From: GCA-2688775 sp035288865
Lineage (GTDB): Archaea > Nanobdellota > Nanobdellia > Woesearchaeales > GW2011-AR4
Assembly (NCBI GenBank): GCA_035288865.1
Contig: DATDZA010000024.1
Span: 6,972-70,971, forward strand
Length of the DNA stretch: 64,000 bases
Direction of reading: 5' to 3'
Both the position numbers and the translations under genes were made by a program. Shown piece by piece: positions 24,773 through 34,930 of this stretch. Positions within the stretch are counted from its first letter, which is position 1. Each line of letters begins with the position of its first letter. Under the pieces are notes generated by a model, which was not told where the DNA came from, ran no database searches, and saw only the letters and a program-made list of their open reading frames with translations.

Positions 24773-27700
24773 TTAAATGCATATAGGGAAATTCAAACTT
24801 TTCTTGAACCCTTCGTTTTGTATACAAGTATTTCCTATGCATAGTTTAGGTGGTGCCCCAGAAATAGATTGGCGATACATCTCAAAGAATTGTTTAGGCT
24901 CAGAATCAGGCTTGTCGCATGACATCACTTTTATATTGTTAGCTCCTGTGCTGCACACCATAGTCCTGCAATTTCCGCTTGTCGTGTTCTGAGTTATTGT
25001 GCCAGTGCAGTTAGCCGGAATGGTTTTGACGGATGAAAAGCAAGTTGAACTATTTGATATTTGATTCAACGTAATGCTTAAAGATAAATTCTGCCCAGGG
25101 TTAATAACCATTGGAGTTATGTTGGCGTGATAATTAATTTTTTCAACCCTTAAATTGTAATTTCCTGGAATTATGTTCAGAATAACTAACTGTCCCGAAC
25201 TGTTTGATGTACCTTTTAATGTATTATTTAGGAATATGTTAGCTAAAGATGGTATCGTTGTAACTGTTAATGTTCCGTTTTGGATTGGAATTGAATTCAC
25301 AGTAGGAATACTTATTATGGTTGTTGATTGATAAAATGAGGTGCCAGACAATACCGGGCTACTATCATAATGGCAATTAACCGAATAATTTCCATTTGAA
25401 TTATATTTGTGGATAACTGTTTTTCCTGCAAAATTTATATAACTACTATTCCCGTCACCGAAATCCCAAATTGATGCTCCAGAGTCAAAACCATAAGCCT
25501 GACAAGTAAATTGGATGGTATCATTGGATAAAATATTAGTTCGTAAACCAGCAATAAGGTCAGGATTTCCTGAATTAGGGATGAATATAGATATATAATC
25601 TTCTTTGTGTACGCAACTAGAAAATTGATTGCTACAGCCTAATGAATGACCAAGGTTATAATACTCTGGGGAGTATAATTCGTCATTAATTCCTGAATCG
25701 CAGGTGCCAGAGAAATTACCGGGCGTAGGGAATGGTATATCTTGTGGAATATCTACATGATACCATTCATTTAAAGAAAATCCATTTCCCGATGCAGAAA
25801 ATCTAGCTTTTTCTTCCTTTATTCCTATCAAATTACAATAAAGTCTTATTGCATTGTTCCCAATAAATTGATATGTAAGATTGCTTACTAAATATGAATT
25901 ATTTATTTGCTGTGGTGTTGCACCTGTTGATATTTTGATATCAGTTGAACCATAGGCATTATTTGTTCCGTTTGTTGCATTACATTTTACATTATATGTA
26001 CCACTCTGTAGGTATGTATGATAATGTTTTGTTGATAAAAATCCATCTAAGGCCATATTTCTTGTAACAGAAGTGCCATCTCCAAAGTCCCATATAAATT
26101 GGGTTGGTGTAAAATTCTGTACGTTGCAATCTAAAATAGAATTATGGTCTGCAGAATATGGCTCAACTAGAGTTACACTTGCAGCGCTAACATTTGAAGT
26201 TATATTTACTGAAGTAGTAATATTAAAGCAAATTGGGAAATTCAAGCTTTTTGCATATCCTGATGTTTTAATACAAGTATTTCCCAAACATATTTCGGGT
26301 GGTGTTCCAGTAACGCCTTGCTTATACATTTCAAAGTATGTTGGATTTATATTTCCAGGTTTATTGCATGCTAGCACTTTTAAACTATTTGATGAGTTAG
26401 AACAAATTATAGTCCTGCAGCCGCTTGTTGTGTCTTGAGTTATTGTACCTCCTTTACAACTAGCGGTTAATGCAGTTATATTTTTATAACATATTTGTGT
26501 TACATTCTGTTGAGGTATTTGATTTAATGTTATAATAACCGATAAATTTTGTCCAGCGTTTAATGAGATTAAATTAGTATAATCAAAGTATCCAATCTTC
26601 TTTCCTCCTAGGCTGTAGCTTCCGGGCTGAATATTATTGATAATAAAACTCCCTAGATTATTACTCGTCCCTCTAAGGCTATTGTTTAGATATACATCAA
26701 CAGACGGCGGAATTGTTGTTATGGATAAAGTGCTATTCTTAATTATTGTACTATTTGTATTGTTAGTAATGGGGTTTGATTTTAAATTTACATTTACAAT
26801 AAAATTCTGTCCTTGAGTTATTGTTATTGAAGTTAAATTATCACTATAATCAGATTTATTTATTAAAAGACCGTAATTACCAGATCCTAAATTTAGTATT
26901 AAAAGTTCCCCACTTGAATTTGTTATTCCTTTGAAAGTATTATTTAGATAAACATCTGCAAAATTAGGGTTCGTGAATATTCTCAAACTGCCATTCTGAA
27001 TTAATGGTGTGGAATTTGTCTGGTTATTTTGAATTGTTTGATTAAAACACATCGGATAAGATGTACTTTTTATGTATCCGGTATTTGACTTGATGCATGT
27101 TACTCCTACACAAATCTGCGTAATTAAAGAGCCTGCACTTGATTGCTTATAAATTTCAAAAAATGTAGGTGCAGCGAGAGTCGGCTTGTCGCATGCCTTG
27201 ATTTGCATGCTGCTTCCTGTTTTTGAACACGTCACAAATCTACATCCACCACTAAATGTATCACTTGTTATTATTCCGCCTGTGCAGTTTGCAGAGAGAT
27301 TATTGACTTTAGAATAGCATGTTGTAATATTTTGGGATATTGGGATAGATATACTTATATTTATTTTAGGAAGAGTAAAAAAACTATCTGAATCTTGATA
27401 ATAACAGCTAACTGAGTAATTTCCATTCAAAGAATAACGGTGACTTACAGTCTTATCCACAGAATAACTTTCGTTTCCATCTCCAAAATTCCAAAATGGT
27501 ATTACAGCATCAAAACCATAAGCTTGGCAGGTAAAGTTAAGAGTATTAATTGATAGTGTTTTCGTTCTTATCCCAGCAACTAGCTCAAGATTTCCCACAT
27601 CGGGAATATTTATTAAAAAACTATCTTCCTTATCTACGCAATTCCCAGACGAGCTACTGCAACCTATTCCACCACCAAGATTATATGGCTCAGGAGCGTA

Positions 27701-30700
27701 TAACTCCTCATTGACTCCTGATCTGCACAGGCCAGAATAATTACCTGGTGTCGGGAATTTTTCCTGTTGAGGAATACTATCTGGGTAATGTTGACTTGAT
27801 GAAAATCCATTTCCTTCTATATTTAATTTGGCCGATTCTCCATACAAACCTATCACATTGCAATAATATTCAATAGTATTATTTCCTATAAACAAATATG
27901 TAAAGTTACTTACTAAATATGAATTATTTATTTGCTGTGGAGTAGCACCTGTTGATACAGTTATATTCTTAGAACCAAATGCGAAGTTAGTTCCATTTGT
28001 CGCATTGCAGTTTACATTATATACACCACTTTGCAAATATGTATGATAATATTTTGTCCATGTAAAATCATCACGGAATACTGATAAATTTTTAGTTACA
28101 GAAGTGCCATCTCCAAAGTCCCATATAAACTTAGTAGCATTAAAATCTGTGACATTACAATCTAAGACAATATTGTGGTCTGCGGAATATTGTTCAACAA
28201 TTGTAATATTTAGCGGACTATATGCGTCCTGTATCGTGTCTTCATAAATGGTTATATTTACACTATTTGTTAAATAAGTTTGATAATTATCCATATAAAT
28301 AATAAAAAACTCCCACGATGTGCCGTTTTGACCTGTAGAATTAATTCTCCATGTATGTGTGCATTCTTGGTTATTAGTCAAATTTCCGCAATTATATGGA
28401 TTTTGATCATATGTGAAAAAAGGAATTCCTGAATTCATCGGAACTATTCCTTTAACACAGTAATCAGAATATATGCCATGGTTCACATAAAAAGCTTCAC
28501 AAATTTGCATCCAATGAGGGGTTTTGTCAATTAAATTGTCATTATCATCATCAACCAATAAAAGATTCTCAAGGTAATCTGCAAAACTAACAGGCTGTAA
28601 TTTCATTGCAGCTATTACCAAATGGTCCGTTAAATTCTTGCCTAAAGATTCTCTTAAATCCCATAATGCTCCTTGAAATATTAATCCATGCGGTTCTTCG
28701 TGATAGTCTTCTGGATATCTTTTCGTATTATTTAACTCGCGCAGACATGGCCCATTAACAGAAAAATTCTCCGCCATGCATGGATTGTTATTGACCGTTG
28801 CGGCGAAATAGTCAGCAAACCCCTCATTCATGTTTCCTGTTTCTGCCCAATAAGGAAAATCTATCGTTATGACTTTTTCTACTACACCATGAGTATATTC
28901 ATGATAGATAACATCGCTTAATAATGCTGTATTTTCGCAAGTTTCGCTTGCTTTGTAAAAATTTATTGTTTTGTTAAAATAATAAGCGTTACAAGTATAA
29001 TTTAGGTTAACCGTAGCAAGCATTTGAAAATCCATTTCAGTCAAATCTAGATTATATGCAAAGAAATCATGTATTTTATTAGTATGATAAAAAACATTTG
29101 ATTCCTCCTGCTTGTAAGAAGAATCATAATTTTTCCAGTTAAAATTATGCTCCATTGGAAGCGAAGTATCAAAAGTATGCATCGCAGCCGGCTGTCCTTC
29201 ATTCAACACCTTAGCATATGGTCCCTCTAATTTAGCGCTTAAAGTGATTGGTCCACCAAGACCAGATATATTATAAAATCCGCTGCCATCAGAGATACTA
29301 AATTTATTTCCAACTGAAACATTATTGCTGTTAAACGGAATTTCGCTTTGCAGCTGGCTAGGATGTTCTTCAAATATCTCTCCTGTAACAGTGCCAAATA
29401 TTGAGCTATGAATAATATTGTCAAAATAATCTAAAATTTGGCCAGAATTCGCGTCCACAAAAACAGTATATTTGGACAATGGTGACTTTATCAATGGGAA
29501 TTCCAATCTCCATGCAAGATAATAAGTCTGAGTTGATTTTCCCGGATAAATAATGAGTTTTGAAGATTCTAAAGCATGCTGCCCGCTTAGATTGAGCTTT
29601 GTTGTAGCTATTGAAAATGCATCTGCTTCGCTTATTTTTAGGTTTTGTTTAATGCTAAAATTAATATTAGGATAATAGTTTGACTTAATTGAAATAGGGA
29701 TATCATTTTTAAATATAGACACAAGAAAACTTTCATGAACTGGCAATCCTTCAAATGTTTGCTCATAAATCAAGACATCAAATTTCTTATTTTTTCCAGG
29801 CAATTTAGTTTCAACGTTCTTCTTTAAAATTAAATCTTTAACATCTATGCCTCTAAAAGCCTCATTGGCAGATAATACATTCTTGGTGAGTTGGTCTTTT
29901 TTCTGAACAAATGCTTGCCTGTGATCATTAGCATTAGGCACCCTTATATCTCCTGACATAATCTTTTTATAATTAGCTAAATGTTTATTCTTTTCAAATA
30001 CTGTTGTTCCTTCTTTCGTCTTTTGAGGATCCAATATCAGATTTATATCAGTGCAATCACCATCGACACACTTAATGCTGATGGTAAAATTAAATAACTT
30101 AAATTTAGAAACATTAAAGTTAAATGTAGGATGCGTGGATTGAAGGACTAAATTACCTGGTCCGTCAACATCAATATTGATCGCTATTTCTGCATCAGTT
30201 CCAAATTCCCCAGGATAGCAATAACCCTGAAAATCATTGGATGTAATCCTTAACAGATGCAAACCTTTTGTTGTAGAAGGTGGGATGGTAATGCTACAAT
30301 TCATATCATAAGCGTTATATGTAACATCATCATTAAAAGATTTGCAGGTTCCAATCGGTGTTGTTGAATTATCTAAGAAGAATGCCCAATGGTTTTCATC
30401 AGAAAAATGCCACCCTGCCCATTTTATATTTGCATTAACATTGCTTCCTGCTAGAACTATTGCATTGGTAATATTAGCATAATCTATGCTTAATACGCTG
30501 TTAAAGGTACTGCAATTGTGAAGTGAATATCCATTACCGACTAAACCGGTACGTAAAATTACATTTGTGGAATTTAAAGGGCTGATTCCGCTAAAAATCT
30601 CCCCATAGCTAATTGAACTAAATGATGTATTAATGTTATTATAAATACCTAAACCGCCTGTAGCGTTAACTACCCAACTCGCTGTGCCGCTGTTTCCTGC

Positions 30701-33514
30701 TGATATGTTAAAGGATTGTGTAGTTTGACCAGATAATATAGTTAATCCACTTGGTAAATTTAATGTCATGCCTACATCATGTGCTTTCAAGTCACCATTG
30801 TTTGTAACTGTAGTTGTTATAGTGAAATTAACTAATGTTGAAGCAGTAGATGGAACTTTTTGAGAAATTGTTAAGTTGGGTCCATTTTTTGCAGAAAATC
30901 CTTCTTCTGTCGCTAAGGCAAAATCTTCTGTATCAGAACCATGAGAAAAGTCTGTTGTGAAGGCATCAACTTTTAAAACTCCTGTAACAGTTCCAGTAGC
31001 TTCAACTTGCTCTACATTATCAGCGCTTGTAAGAGAATGATCTTTAAGACTATTATCAGATTCATCATAAAAATATAAATCCAAATCGTTTAAGGAATAA
31101 TAATTTGTTGGGAAATTTGCGTCGTTATATGTTACATGCCTATTCCAGACTAATGTGGTTTTATCACCAGCAAAAAATGTCCCTTTATAGAATTTATAAC
31201 TTCCTTCACTAATACTGCTAAGATTAACATCGTCTCTATGAATGTATGCGTGATTTAAATCTATGTAACCCCAACCAAAATCATTTGTTGTTGAAAAAGA
31301 ACCGTAATTATCAGCTGTATTGAAAAATAAGGCTCTAATTGCTTTAGGATCCCATCTTATTCCTTTGTAATCTAAGACTAATAAAATCGCTCCAGCAATA
31401 TGTGGTGCTGCCATGCTTGTACCAGAAAGATCTACAAAATTTGAACCAAGCCCCTCCCAATCATTATTTGCCGATTTTATATTAGTTCCCGGCGCAGCTA
31501 TATCTGGTTTTACTCGTCCTTCAAAAGTTGGACCTCTACTACTTCCATTTGCTATCACATCATTGCTTCTGTCTGTTGTTCCGCCATCATTTACATTCGC
31601 AACACTAAATGCATTGTATGCTATTCCTCCCACTGTCCCACTACTTGGTCCACTGTTCCCAGCAGAATTAACAACGGAGATTCCTAAATCGTCAACGACG
31701 GCATCTAAAAATCTAGCCATCTCACAATCTGAAACTGAACTATCACACATACCGATACTTCTACTTACTACATCTGCACCAGCAGTATTAACAGCCCAGT
31801 CAATGGCTAACATATTGTCACTGCTTGGGCAAGATCCCTGTCCATCATCGGTGTTGTAACATGTCTTTGCATTAATTAAAGCATCCATACCATAAGCGAC
31901 ACCTTTATACGTTGAGTCTGTACTTGTTATTATCCCTGCAACATGTGTTCCATGCCCGTTTAAATCATCAGTAGATGTAAAATCATCATTATAATTGGAA
32001 TAAAATTTTGATGTATTATGAAAAACGGCTGCATAATCCACTGTCAATGCTGGATGAGTTCCATCTATTCCTGTATCTACAACAGCAGCATCCCATATTC
32101 CACCTGTATAACCTGCTGTGTACCATGTTGATGTAAGAGTGGAAGGCACACTTACATCTAAATCTATTTTATTTAGTTGATCTTCATAAACAGCCAAAAT
32201 TTTGTTACTTTCTTTTAAATCATATAAACACGAAGAAAGTATTCTAGCAAATACAGAACTTATTAATGCGCTCTTTCCTGTTACAATGCCATCACAATTA
32301 TTAACAATCTCTATGATTTCATTTTGGTCGTTTTCTACTTCCAAGGAGACTTCATCGTATATTTCCTTTTTGATTTCATCAACTTTTGAATCAAGATTTT
32401 TGCTTAATTCTCTAGTCTTATTTTTATATTCTTCTGACAACAATGATAACTCTTCTTGCCTAAGAATGTTTAATCCTTTCTTCTTCATTTCTTTTTCTTT
32501 TAGTTCTCTTTCTTCTGCTTGCTTTAATATTAGTTGCTGGGTTTCTTCCTCTGTGCTTTTCTGCGGGTCAGAAATTTTTATTTTATCTTTTTTGGATGTT
32601 TCCTGATTACTTTCCACTGCTGATTTTACTTTCTGCGTTGCCAAATTACTATTTTTATAAAAATCATTTTTTTGCTTTGTTTTTTCTAAAATATTATTAA
32701 TTTGGTTTTCATATTTTTCAACTTCTAACTCATGCTTTTTCTTTACTTTCTTACTAGTTTCATGTAATGGCTGATTTTTCAGAACTATTATTACAGGAAT
32801 AGGCTCTTCGGCTTGAACAGAAGCTATACTTATTCCTTTTTCTGAGGATAAATCATTTAACAAATTCCTTTCGGTCATAAATTCAGGCACATATTCATAT
32901 TCTTCTTTCTCAGTTTTAGCCATACCTATTGCAGCAAACAAAATAAAAATGGTCAGAAATAATAATAATTTGTTAGCAGTGTGCGTTTCTTTCTTCTTTT
33001 GTTTAACTCGCGATTTGTATTTTTTTACTAAAAAGAATAATATTAAGATAAGGATTAAAAGGAGAACAAAATACACAAAAATAAGCTTTTTGTCTTTGGA
33101 TCTTTCTGTGTCAGATTTATAAGGTAATGAAACCTTTTCTTCTTTGAGCTCCTCATGCGGTATTTGAATATAATCACACCCCACAAATTCAGTCCATTCA
33201 ATACTATTTTCTGGACACATACAATCATTGTTTACCCATTCACCTCCTGAACTTTGGCATAAAACATATTTTGGCGTCTCTACACAAGCAGTTTCATTCC
33301 AATCAAAACCCATTTTACATCTACAGAAAGCTGTACTCAAATCGCCTTCTCTCTCGTCCACATTTATAGGAACGATCCATTCCCCACTTAGAGTGTTACA
33401 TTGCTGCTGATTTAAGTCAGACAATTGCAAACCAAATACGTTTATAGAGAGAAGTACAAAAGCAAGTAATGCCAACATCCAAATAAAATTAAATCTCACT
33501 AACCCAATCCCCAA
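24773..33514 (-). CDS. Giant exported protein with subtilisin and thermolysin-like protease domains
   Basis: This protein has about 2,910 residues, numbered here from the TTG at 33514. The GTG at 33499 is a likely alternative start, about 35 bases after a TATTTAAATAG box. Order: signal/anchor helix 9-27; Cys-rich segment 38-113; helices 144-163 and 183-199; an I9-type prodomain apparently split (239-252 and 406-450) by a Lys/Glu coiled coil; an S8 subtilase with D480 (VDTGIDGTHP), H521 (GHGTHVAG) and S700 (GTSMAAPH); CARDB-like repeats; an FTP/PepSY-like prodomain (about 1195-1360); an M4/M36-like metalloprotease with H1538-E1539-H1542 (HEYTHG) and E1564 (NEGFAD). Then come four PKD domains (WDFGDG), three PEGA domains and three copies of a Cys-rich module ending NFPIC-like. 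N-glycosylation sequons are very frequent. Probably a surface or secreted digestive or processing factor. Confidence 0.9.
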   Translation of the reverse strand: MGIGLVRFNFIWMLALLAFVLLSINVFGLQLSDLNQQQCNTLSGEWIVPINVDEREGDLSTAFCRCKMGFDWNETACVETPKYVLCQSSGGEWVNNDCMCPENSIEWTEFVGCDYIQIPHEELKEEKVSLPYKSDTERSKDKKLIFVYFVLLLILILILFFLVKKYKSRVKQKKKETHTANKLLLFLTIFILFAAIGMAKTEKEEYEYVPEFMTERNLLNDLSSEKGISIASVQAEEPIPVIIVLKNQPLHETSKKVKKKHELEVEKYENQINNILEKTKQKNDFYKNSNLATQKVKSAVESNQETSKKDKIKISDPQKSTEEETQQLILKQAEERELKEKEMKKKGLNILRQEELSLLSEEYKNKTRELSKNLDSKVDEIKKEIYDEVSLEVENDQNEIIEIVNNCDGIVTGKSALISSVFARILSSCLYDLKESNKILAVYEDQLNKIDLDVSVPSTLTSTWYTAGYTGGIWDAAVVDTGIDGTHPALTVDYAAVFHNTSKFYSNYNDDFTSTDDLNGHGTHVAGIITSTDSTYKGVAYGMDALINAKTCYNTDDGQGSCPSSDNMLAIDWAVNTAGADVVSRSIGMCDSSVSDCEMARFLDAVVDDLGISVVNSAGNSGPSSGTVGGIAYNAFSVANVNDGGTTDRSNDVIANGSSRGPTFEGRVKPDIAAPGTNIKSANNDWEGLGSNFVDLSGTSMAAPHIAGAILLVLDYKGIRWDPKAIRALFFNTADNYGSFSTTNDFGWGYIDLNHAYIHRDDVNLSSISEGSYKFYKGTFFAGDKTTLVWNRHVTYNDANFPTNYYSLNDLDLYFYDESDNSLKDHSLTSADNVEQVEATGTVTGVLKVDAFTTDFSHGSDTEDFALATEEGFSAKNGPNLTISQKVPSTASTLVNFTITTTVTNNGDLKAHDVGMTLNLPSGLTILSGQTTQSFNISAGNSGTASWVVNATGGLGIYNNINTSFSSISYGEIFSGISPLNSTNVILRTGLVGNGYSLHNCSTFNSVLSIDYANITNAIVLAGSNVNANIKWAGWHFSDENHWAFFLDNSTTPIGTCKSFNDDVTYNAYDMNCSITIPPSTTKGLHLLRITSNDFQGYCYPGEFGTDAEIAINIDVDGPGNLVLQSTHPTFNFNVSKFKLFNFTISIKCVDGDCTDINLILDPQKTKEGTTVFEKNKHLANYKKIMSGDIRVPNANDHRQAFVQKKDQLTKNVLSANEAFRGIDVKDLILKKNVETKLPGKNKKFDVLIYEQTFEGLPVHESFLVSIFKNDIPISIKSNYYPNINFSIKQNLKISEADAFSIATTKLNLSGQHALESSKLIIYPGKSTQTYYLAWRLEFPLIKSPLSKYTVFVDANSGQILDYFDNIIHSSIFGTVTGEIFEEHPSQLQSEIPFNSNNVSVGNKFSISDGSGFYNISGLGGPITLSAKLEGPYAKVLNEGQPAAMHTFDTSLPMEHNFNWKNYDSSYKQEESNVFYHTNKIHDFFAYNLDLTEMDFQMLATVNLNYTCNAYYFNKTINFYKASETCENTALLSDVIYHEYTHGVVEKVITIDFPYWAETGNMNEGFADYFAATVNNNPCMAENFSVNGPCLRELNNTKRYPEDYHEEPHGLIFQGALWDLRESLGKNLTDHLVIAAMKLQPVSFADYLENLLLVDDDNDNLIDKTPHWMQICEAFYVNHGIYSDYCVKGIVPMNSGIPFFTYDQNPYNCGNLTNNQECTHTWRINSTGQNGTSWEFFIIYMDNYQTYLTNSVNITIYEDTIQDAYSPLNITIVEQYSADHNIVLDCNVTDFNATKFIWDFGDGTSVTKNLSVFRDDFTWTKYYHTYLQSGVYNVNCNATNGTNFAFGSKNITVSTGATPQQINNSYLVSNFTYLFIGNNTIEYYCNVIGLYGESAKLNIEGNGFSSSQHYPDSIPQQEKFPTPGNYSGLCRSGVNEELYAPEPYNLGGGIGCSSSSGNCVDKEDSFLINIPDVGNLELVAGIRTKTLSINTLNFTCQAYGFDAVIPFWNFGDGNESYSVDKTVSHRYSLNGNYSVSCYYQDSDSFFTLPKINISISIPISQNITTCYSKVNNLSANCTGGIITSDTFSGGCRFVTCSKTGSSMQIKACDKPTLAAPTFFEIYKQSSAGSLITQICVGVTCIKSNTGYIKSTSYPMCFNQTIQNNQTNSTPLIQNGSLRIFTNPNFADVYLNNTFKGITNSSGELLILNLGSGNYGLLINKSDYSDNLTSITITQGQNFIVNVNLKSNPITNNTNSTIIKNSTLSITTIPPSVDVYLNNSLRGTSNNLGSFIINNIQPGSYSLGGKKIGYFDYTNLISLNAGQNLSVIITLNQIPQQNVTQICYKNITALTASCKGGTITQDTTSGCRTIICSNSSNSLKVLACNKPGNINPTYFEMYKQGVTGTPPEICLGNTCIKTSGYAKSLNFPICFNITTSVNITSNVSAASVTLVEPYSADHNSILDCNVQNFTPTQFIWDFGDGTSVTRNMALDGFLSTKHYHTYLQSGTYNVKCNATNGTNNAYGSTDIKISTGATPQQINNSYLVSNLTYQFIGNNAIRLYCNLIGIKEEKARFSASGNGFSLNEWYHVDIPQDIPFPTPGNFSGTCDSGINDELYSPEYYNLGHSLGCSNQFSSCVHKEDYISIFIPNSGNPDLIAGLRTNILSNDTIQFTCQAYGFDSGASIWDFGDGNSSYINFAGKTVIHKYNSNGNYSVNCHYDSSPVLSGTSFYQSTTIISIPTVNSIPIQNGTLTVTTIPSLANIFLNNTLKGTSNSSGQLVILNIIPGNYNLRVEKINYHANITPMVINPGQNLSLSITLNQISNSSTCFSSVKTIPANCTGTITQNTTSGNCRTMVCSTGANNIKVMSCDKPDSEPKQFFEMYRQSISGAPPKLCIGNTCIQNEGFKKSLNFPICI

Positions 33515-33587
33515 TTCTTTCGGAACAGAAATCTATTTAAATACTTTGCGATTAATCGTTTGATATATAGTTATAATGTATCGCACT

Positions 33588-33803
33588 ATGGCAAACAGCA
33601 AAAACAATGATAAAATCGTGGAATTTCTGAAAAAGCAGGAATGGCCTGTAACAACTGAAGAAGTTGCAAAGCAAGTTAAAATTTCATGGCATACTGCACA
33701 AGTTAATCTTCTTAAGTTAGTTGCAGAGCAAAAAGTCAAATACAAGAAAGTTGGTAGGCAAAACCAATTTTGGCTCATAAAAGGTTATAAAGAGAATTTT
33801 TGA
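33588..33803 (+). CDS. Winged-helix/HTH regulator
   Basis: This is a 71-aa DNA-binding protein. Helices KIVEFLKKQE, TTEEVAKQVKISWHTAQVNLLKLVAE and a wing (KVKYKKVGRQNQFWLI) give a classic winged-helix fold. I chose ATG 33588 over 33576 because GATATATAG (about 33562-33570) would place transcription start near it. It is divergent from the giant protease gene with a shared 73-bp promoter region, so it may regulate that gene or itself. That link is inference. Confidence 0.8.
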   Translation: MANSKNNDKIVEFLKKQEWPVTTEEVAKQVKISWHTAQVNLLKLVAEQKVKYKKVGRQNQFWLIKGYKENF

Positions 33804-33831
33804 TTAATACTAAGTAACTCCATTCGACATT

Positions 33832-34254
33832 TTAATCGAGCTTGTTCTTATCACTTAGCTTTATCAAATCAATATTAGTAAACATTTTTATTTTTTTCTG
33901 CTCAATAAAATGAGGGTCATGTGTCCATATGCCTTCTGCTTTTGTTGCAGCACAAGCCGCCATATAAACCACATCATTTGGATCTTTTATGTCATTCTTA
34001 AATTTTACAATAAATTCATCATATTCAGCTTGTGGAATAATATCAATGCGTTCGAAAACAATAGATAATAAAATATCAAATTCATTTTCTGTGATGCTGG
34101 TTTTCTCAATTATCATATTTTTGTGAGTGTTTATCTCTATTTTTATATAATCCGGCGCAGCGAAGTCAAAATTTTTATCAAACAGTATTTCTCTTGTTGT
34201 GCTGTCTTTTATAAGAGCTGCTATAACTCGATTACTATCTATTACAACTTTCAT
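33832..34254 (-). CDS. vapC: PIN-domain toxin, VapC type
   Basis: This is a 140-aa PIN-domain ribonuclease. The N-terminal acidic residue is in VVIDSNRVIAALI (D6), followed by EI in the middle, a conserved DPNDVVYMAACAATKAEGIWTHDPHF with paired aspartates, and a C-terminal strand. These match the metal-binding acidic set of PIN nucleases. The start overlaps the upstream antitoxin gene by 4 bases (ATGA), the standard VapBC arrangement. It likely cleaves RNA when released from VapB. Confidence 0.88.
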   Translation of the reverse strand: MKVVIDSNRVIAALIKDSTTREILFDKNFDFAAPDYIKIEINTHKNMIIEKTSITENEFDILLSIVFERIDIIPQAEYDEFIVKFKNDIKDPNDVVYMAACAATKAEGIWTHDPHFIEQKKIKMFTNIDLIKLSDKNKLD

Positions 34255-34478
34255 TTAATCAGTCCATGTCTTTTGGCAATTCCCTTATTTATTTTCCTGC
34301 CTATTTCTAATGCATCTTCCTCTGTCAACTTGCTCTTTGCAAGAAGCTTGTCCATTAGCTCAAGTTTTCTTGCATGCTCCCATAAAGCCTGCCTTGCTAT
34401 TTCACTCCATTTTATCTCATTATGCTTCTTCATAATCTCATGCAAATCTTCTGGAACTGCTAATGTCATGTTTGTCAT
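34251..34478 (-). CDS. vapB: VapB-type antitoxin
   Basis: This is a 75-aa protein with an N-terminal ribbon strand (MTNMTLAVPEDLHEIMKKH), a helix (WSEIARQALWEHARKLELM) and a charged C-terminal tail that would wrap the toxin. It resembles archaeal VapB antitoxins with a ribbon-helix-helix start. The Shine-Dalgarno AGGTGA lies 4 bases before the ATG at 34478. The TATA element CCTTTAAATAAGG (minus strand, about 34509-34521) and tandem repeats between it and the gene suggest autoregulation. Confidence 0.85.
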   Translation of the reverse strand: MTNMTLAVPEDLHEIMKKHNEIKWSEIARQALWEHARKLELMDKLLAKSKLTEEDALEIGRKINKGIAKRHGLIK

Positions 34479-34491
34479 TTTTAATCACCTA

Positions 34492-34509
34492 AGTAATATA
34501 AGTAATATA
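34492..34509. promoter_or_regulatory. Tandem 9-bp repeats, candidate VapB operator
   Basis: AGTAATATA is present twice head to tail (34492-34500 and 34501-34509), exactly between the TATA element and the vapB start. Such paired half-sites are typical binding sites for ribbon-helix-helix antitoxins. Assignment is by position only. Confidence 0.5.
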
Positions 34510-34660
34510 CCTTATTTAAAGGTTTCGTTCTTAAAACTGTAAAATTTAATGGAATAAATATTTAGCTTAATGAATTTAACAAAATGTTAAAATCAGATGG
34601 CGGTAGGAAGTAATTTAATTTTTAGAGAATTGATAAAATATCCTAAAACTAATAATCCGT

Positions 34661-34918
34661 TCATTTCCCATATTTAACCTTAAGATAGAGCTGTAACAAA
34701 ACAATAACTCCAAAAATTATATTCATAATTAAAACAGGATTGCTTTTTATCAAATATCCATAAATAATCCAGAAAACTGTTCCAATAAAGGTCGCAACAA
34801 TCATCCAGACAGACAAATCTTCAACGCTTTTTGTTTTATAAGACTTAATGGCCTGCGGGATAAAGCTGACCATAATAAAAATCCCGCCCAGATAACCTAT
34901 GATTTCTTGTATAATCAT
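34661..34918 (-). CDS. SemiSWEET-type sugar transporter
   Basis: This is an 85-aa protein with three transmembrane helices forming a single PQ-loop/MtN3 unit. The signature proline-glutamine lies in MVSFIPQAIKSYKTKSVEDLS, and helix 3 starts NPVLIMNIIFGVI. SemiSWEETs dimerise to form a small-sugar channel-like transporter. It follows the SufT-like gene by 12 bases on the same strand and is probably co-transcribed with it, though no functional link is obvious. Confidence 0.88.
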   Translation of the reverse strand: MIIQEIIGYLGGIFIMVSFIPQAIKSYKTKSVEDLSVWMIVATFIGTVFWIIYGYLIKSNPVLIMNIIFGVIVLLQLYLKVKYGK

Positions 34919-34930
34919 TAAGAATAGTCC

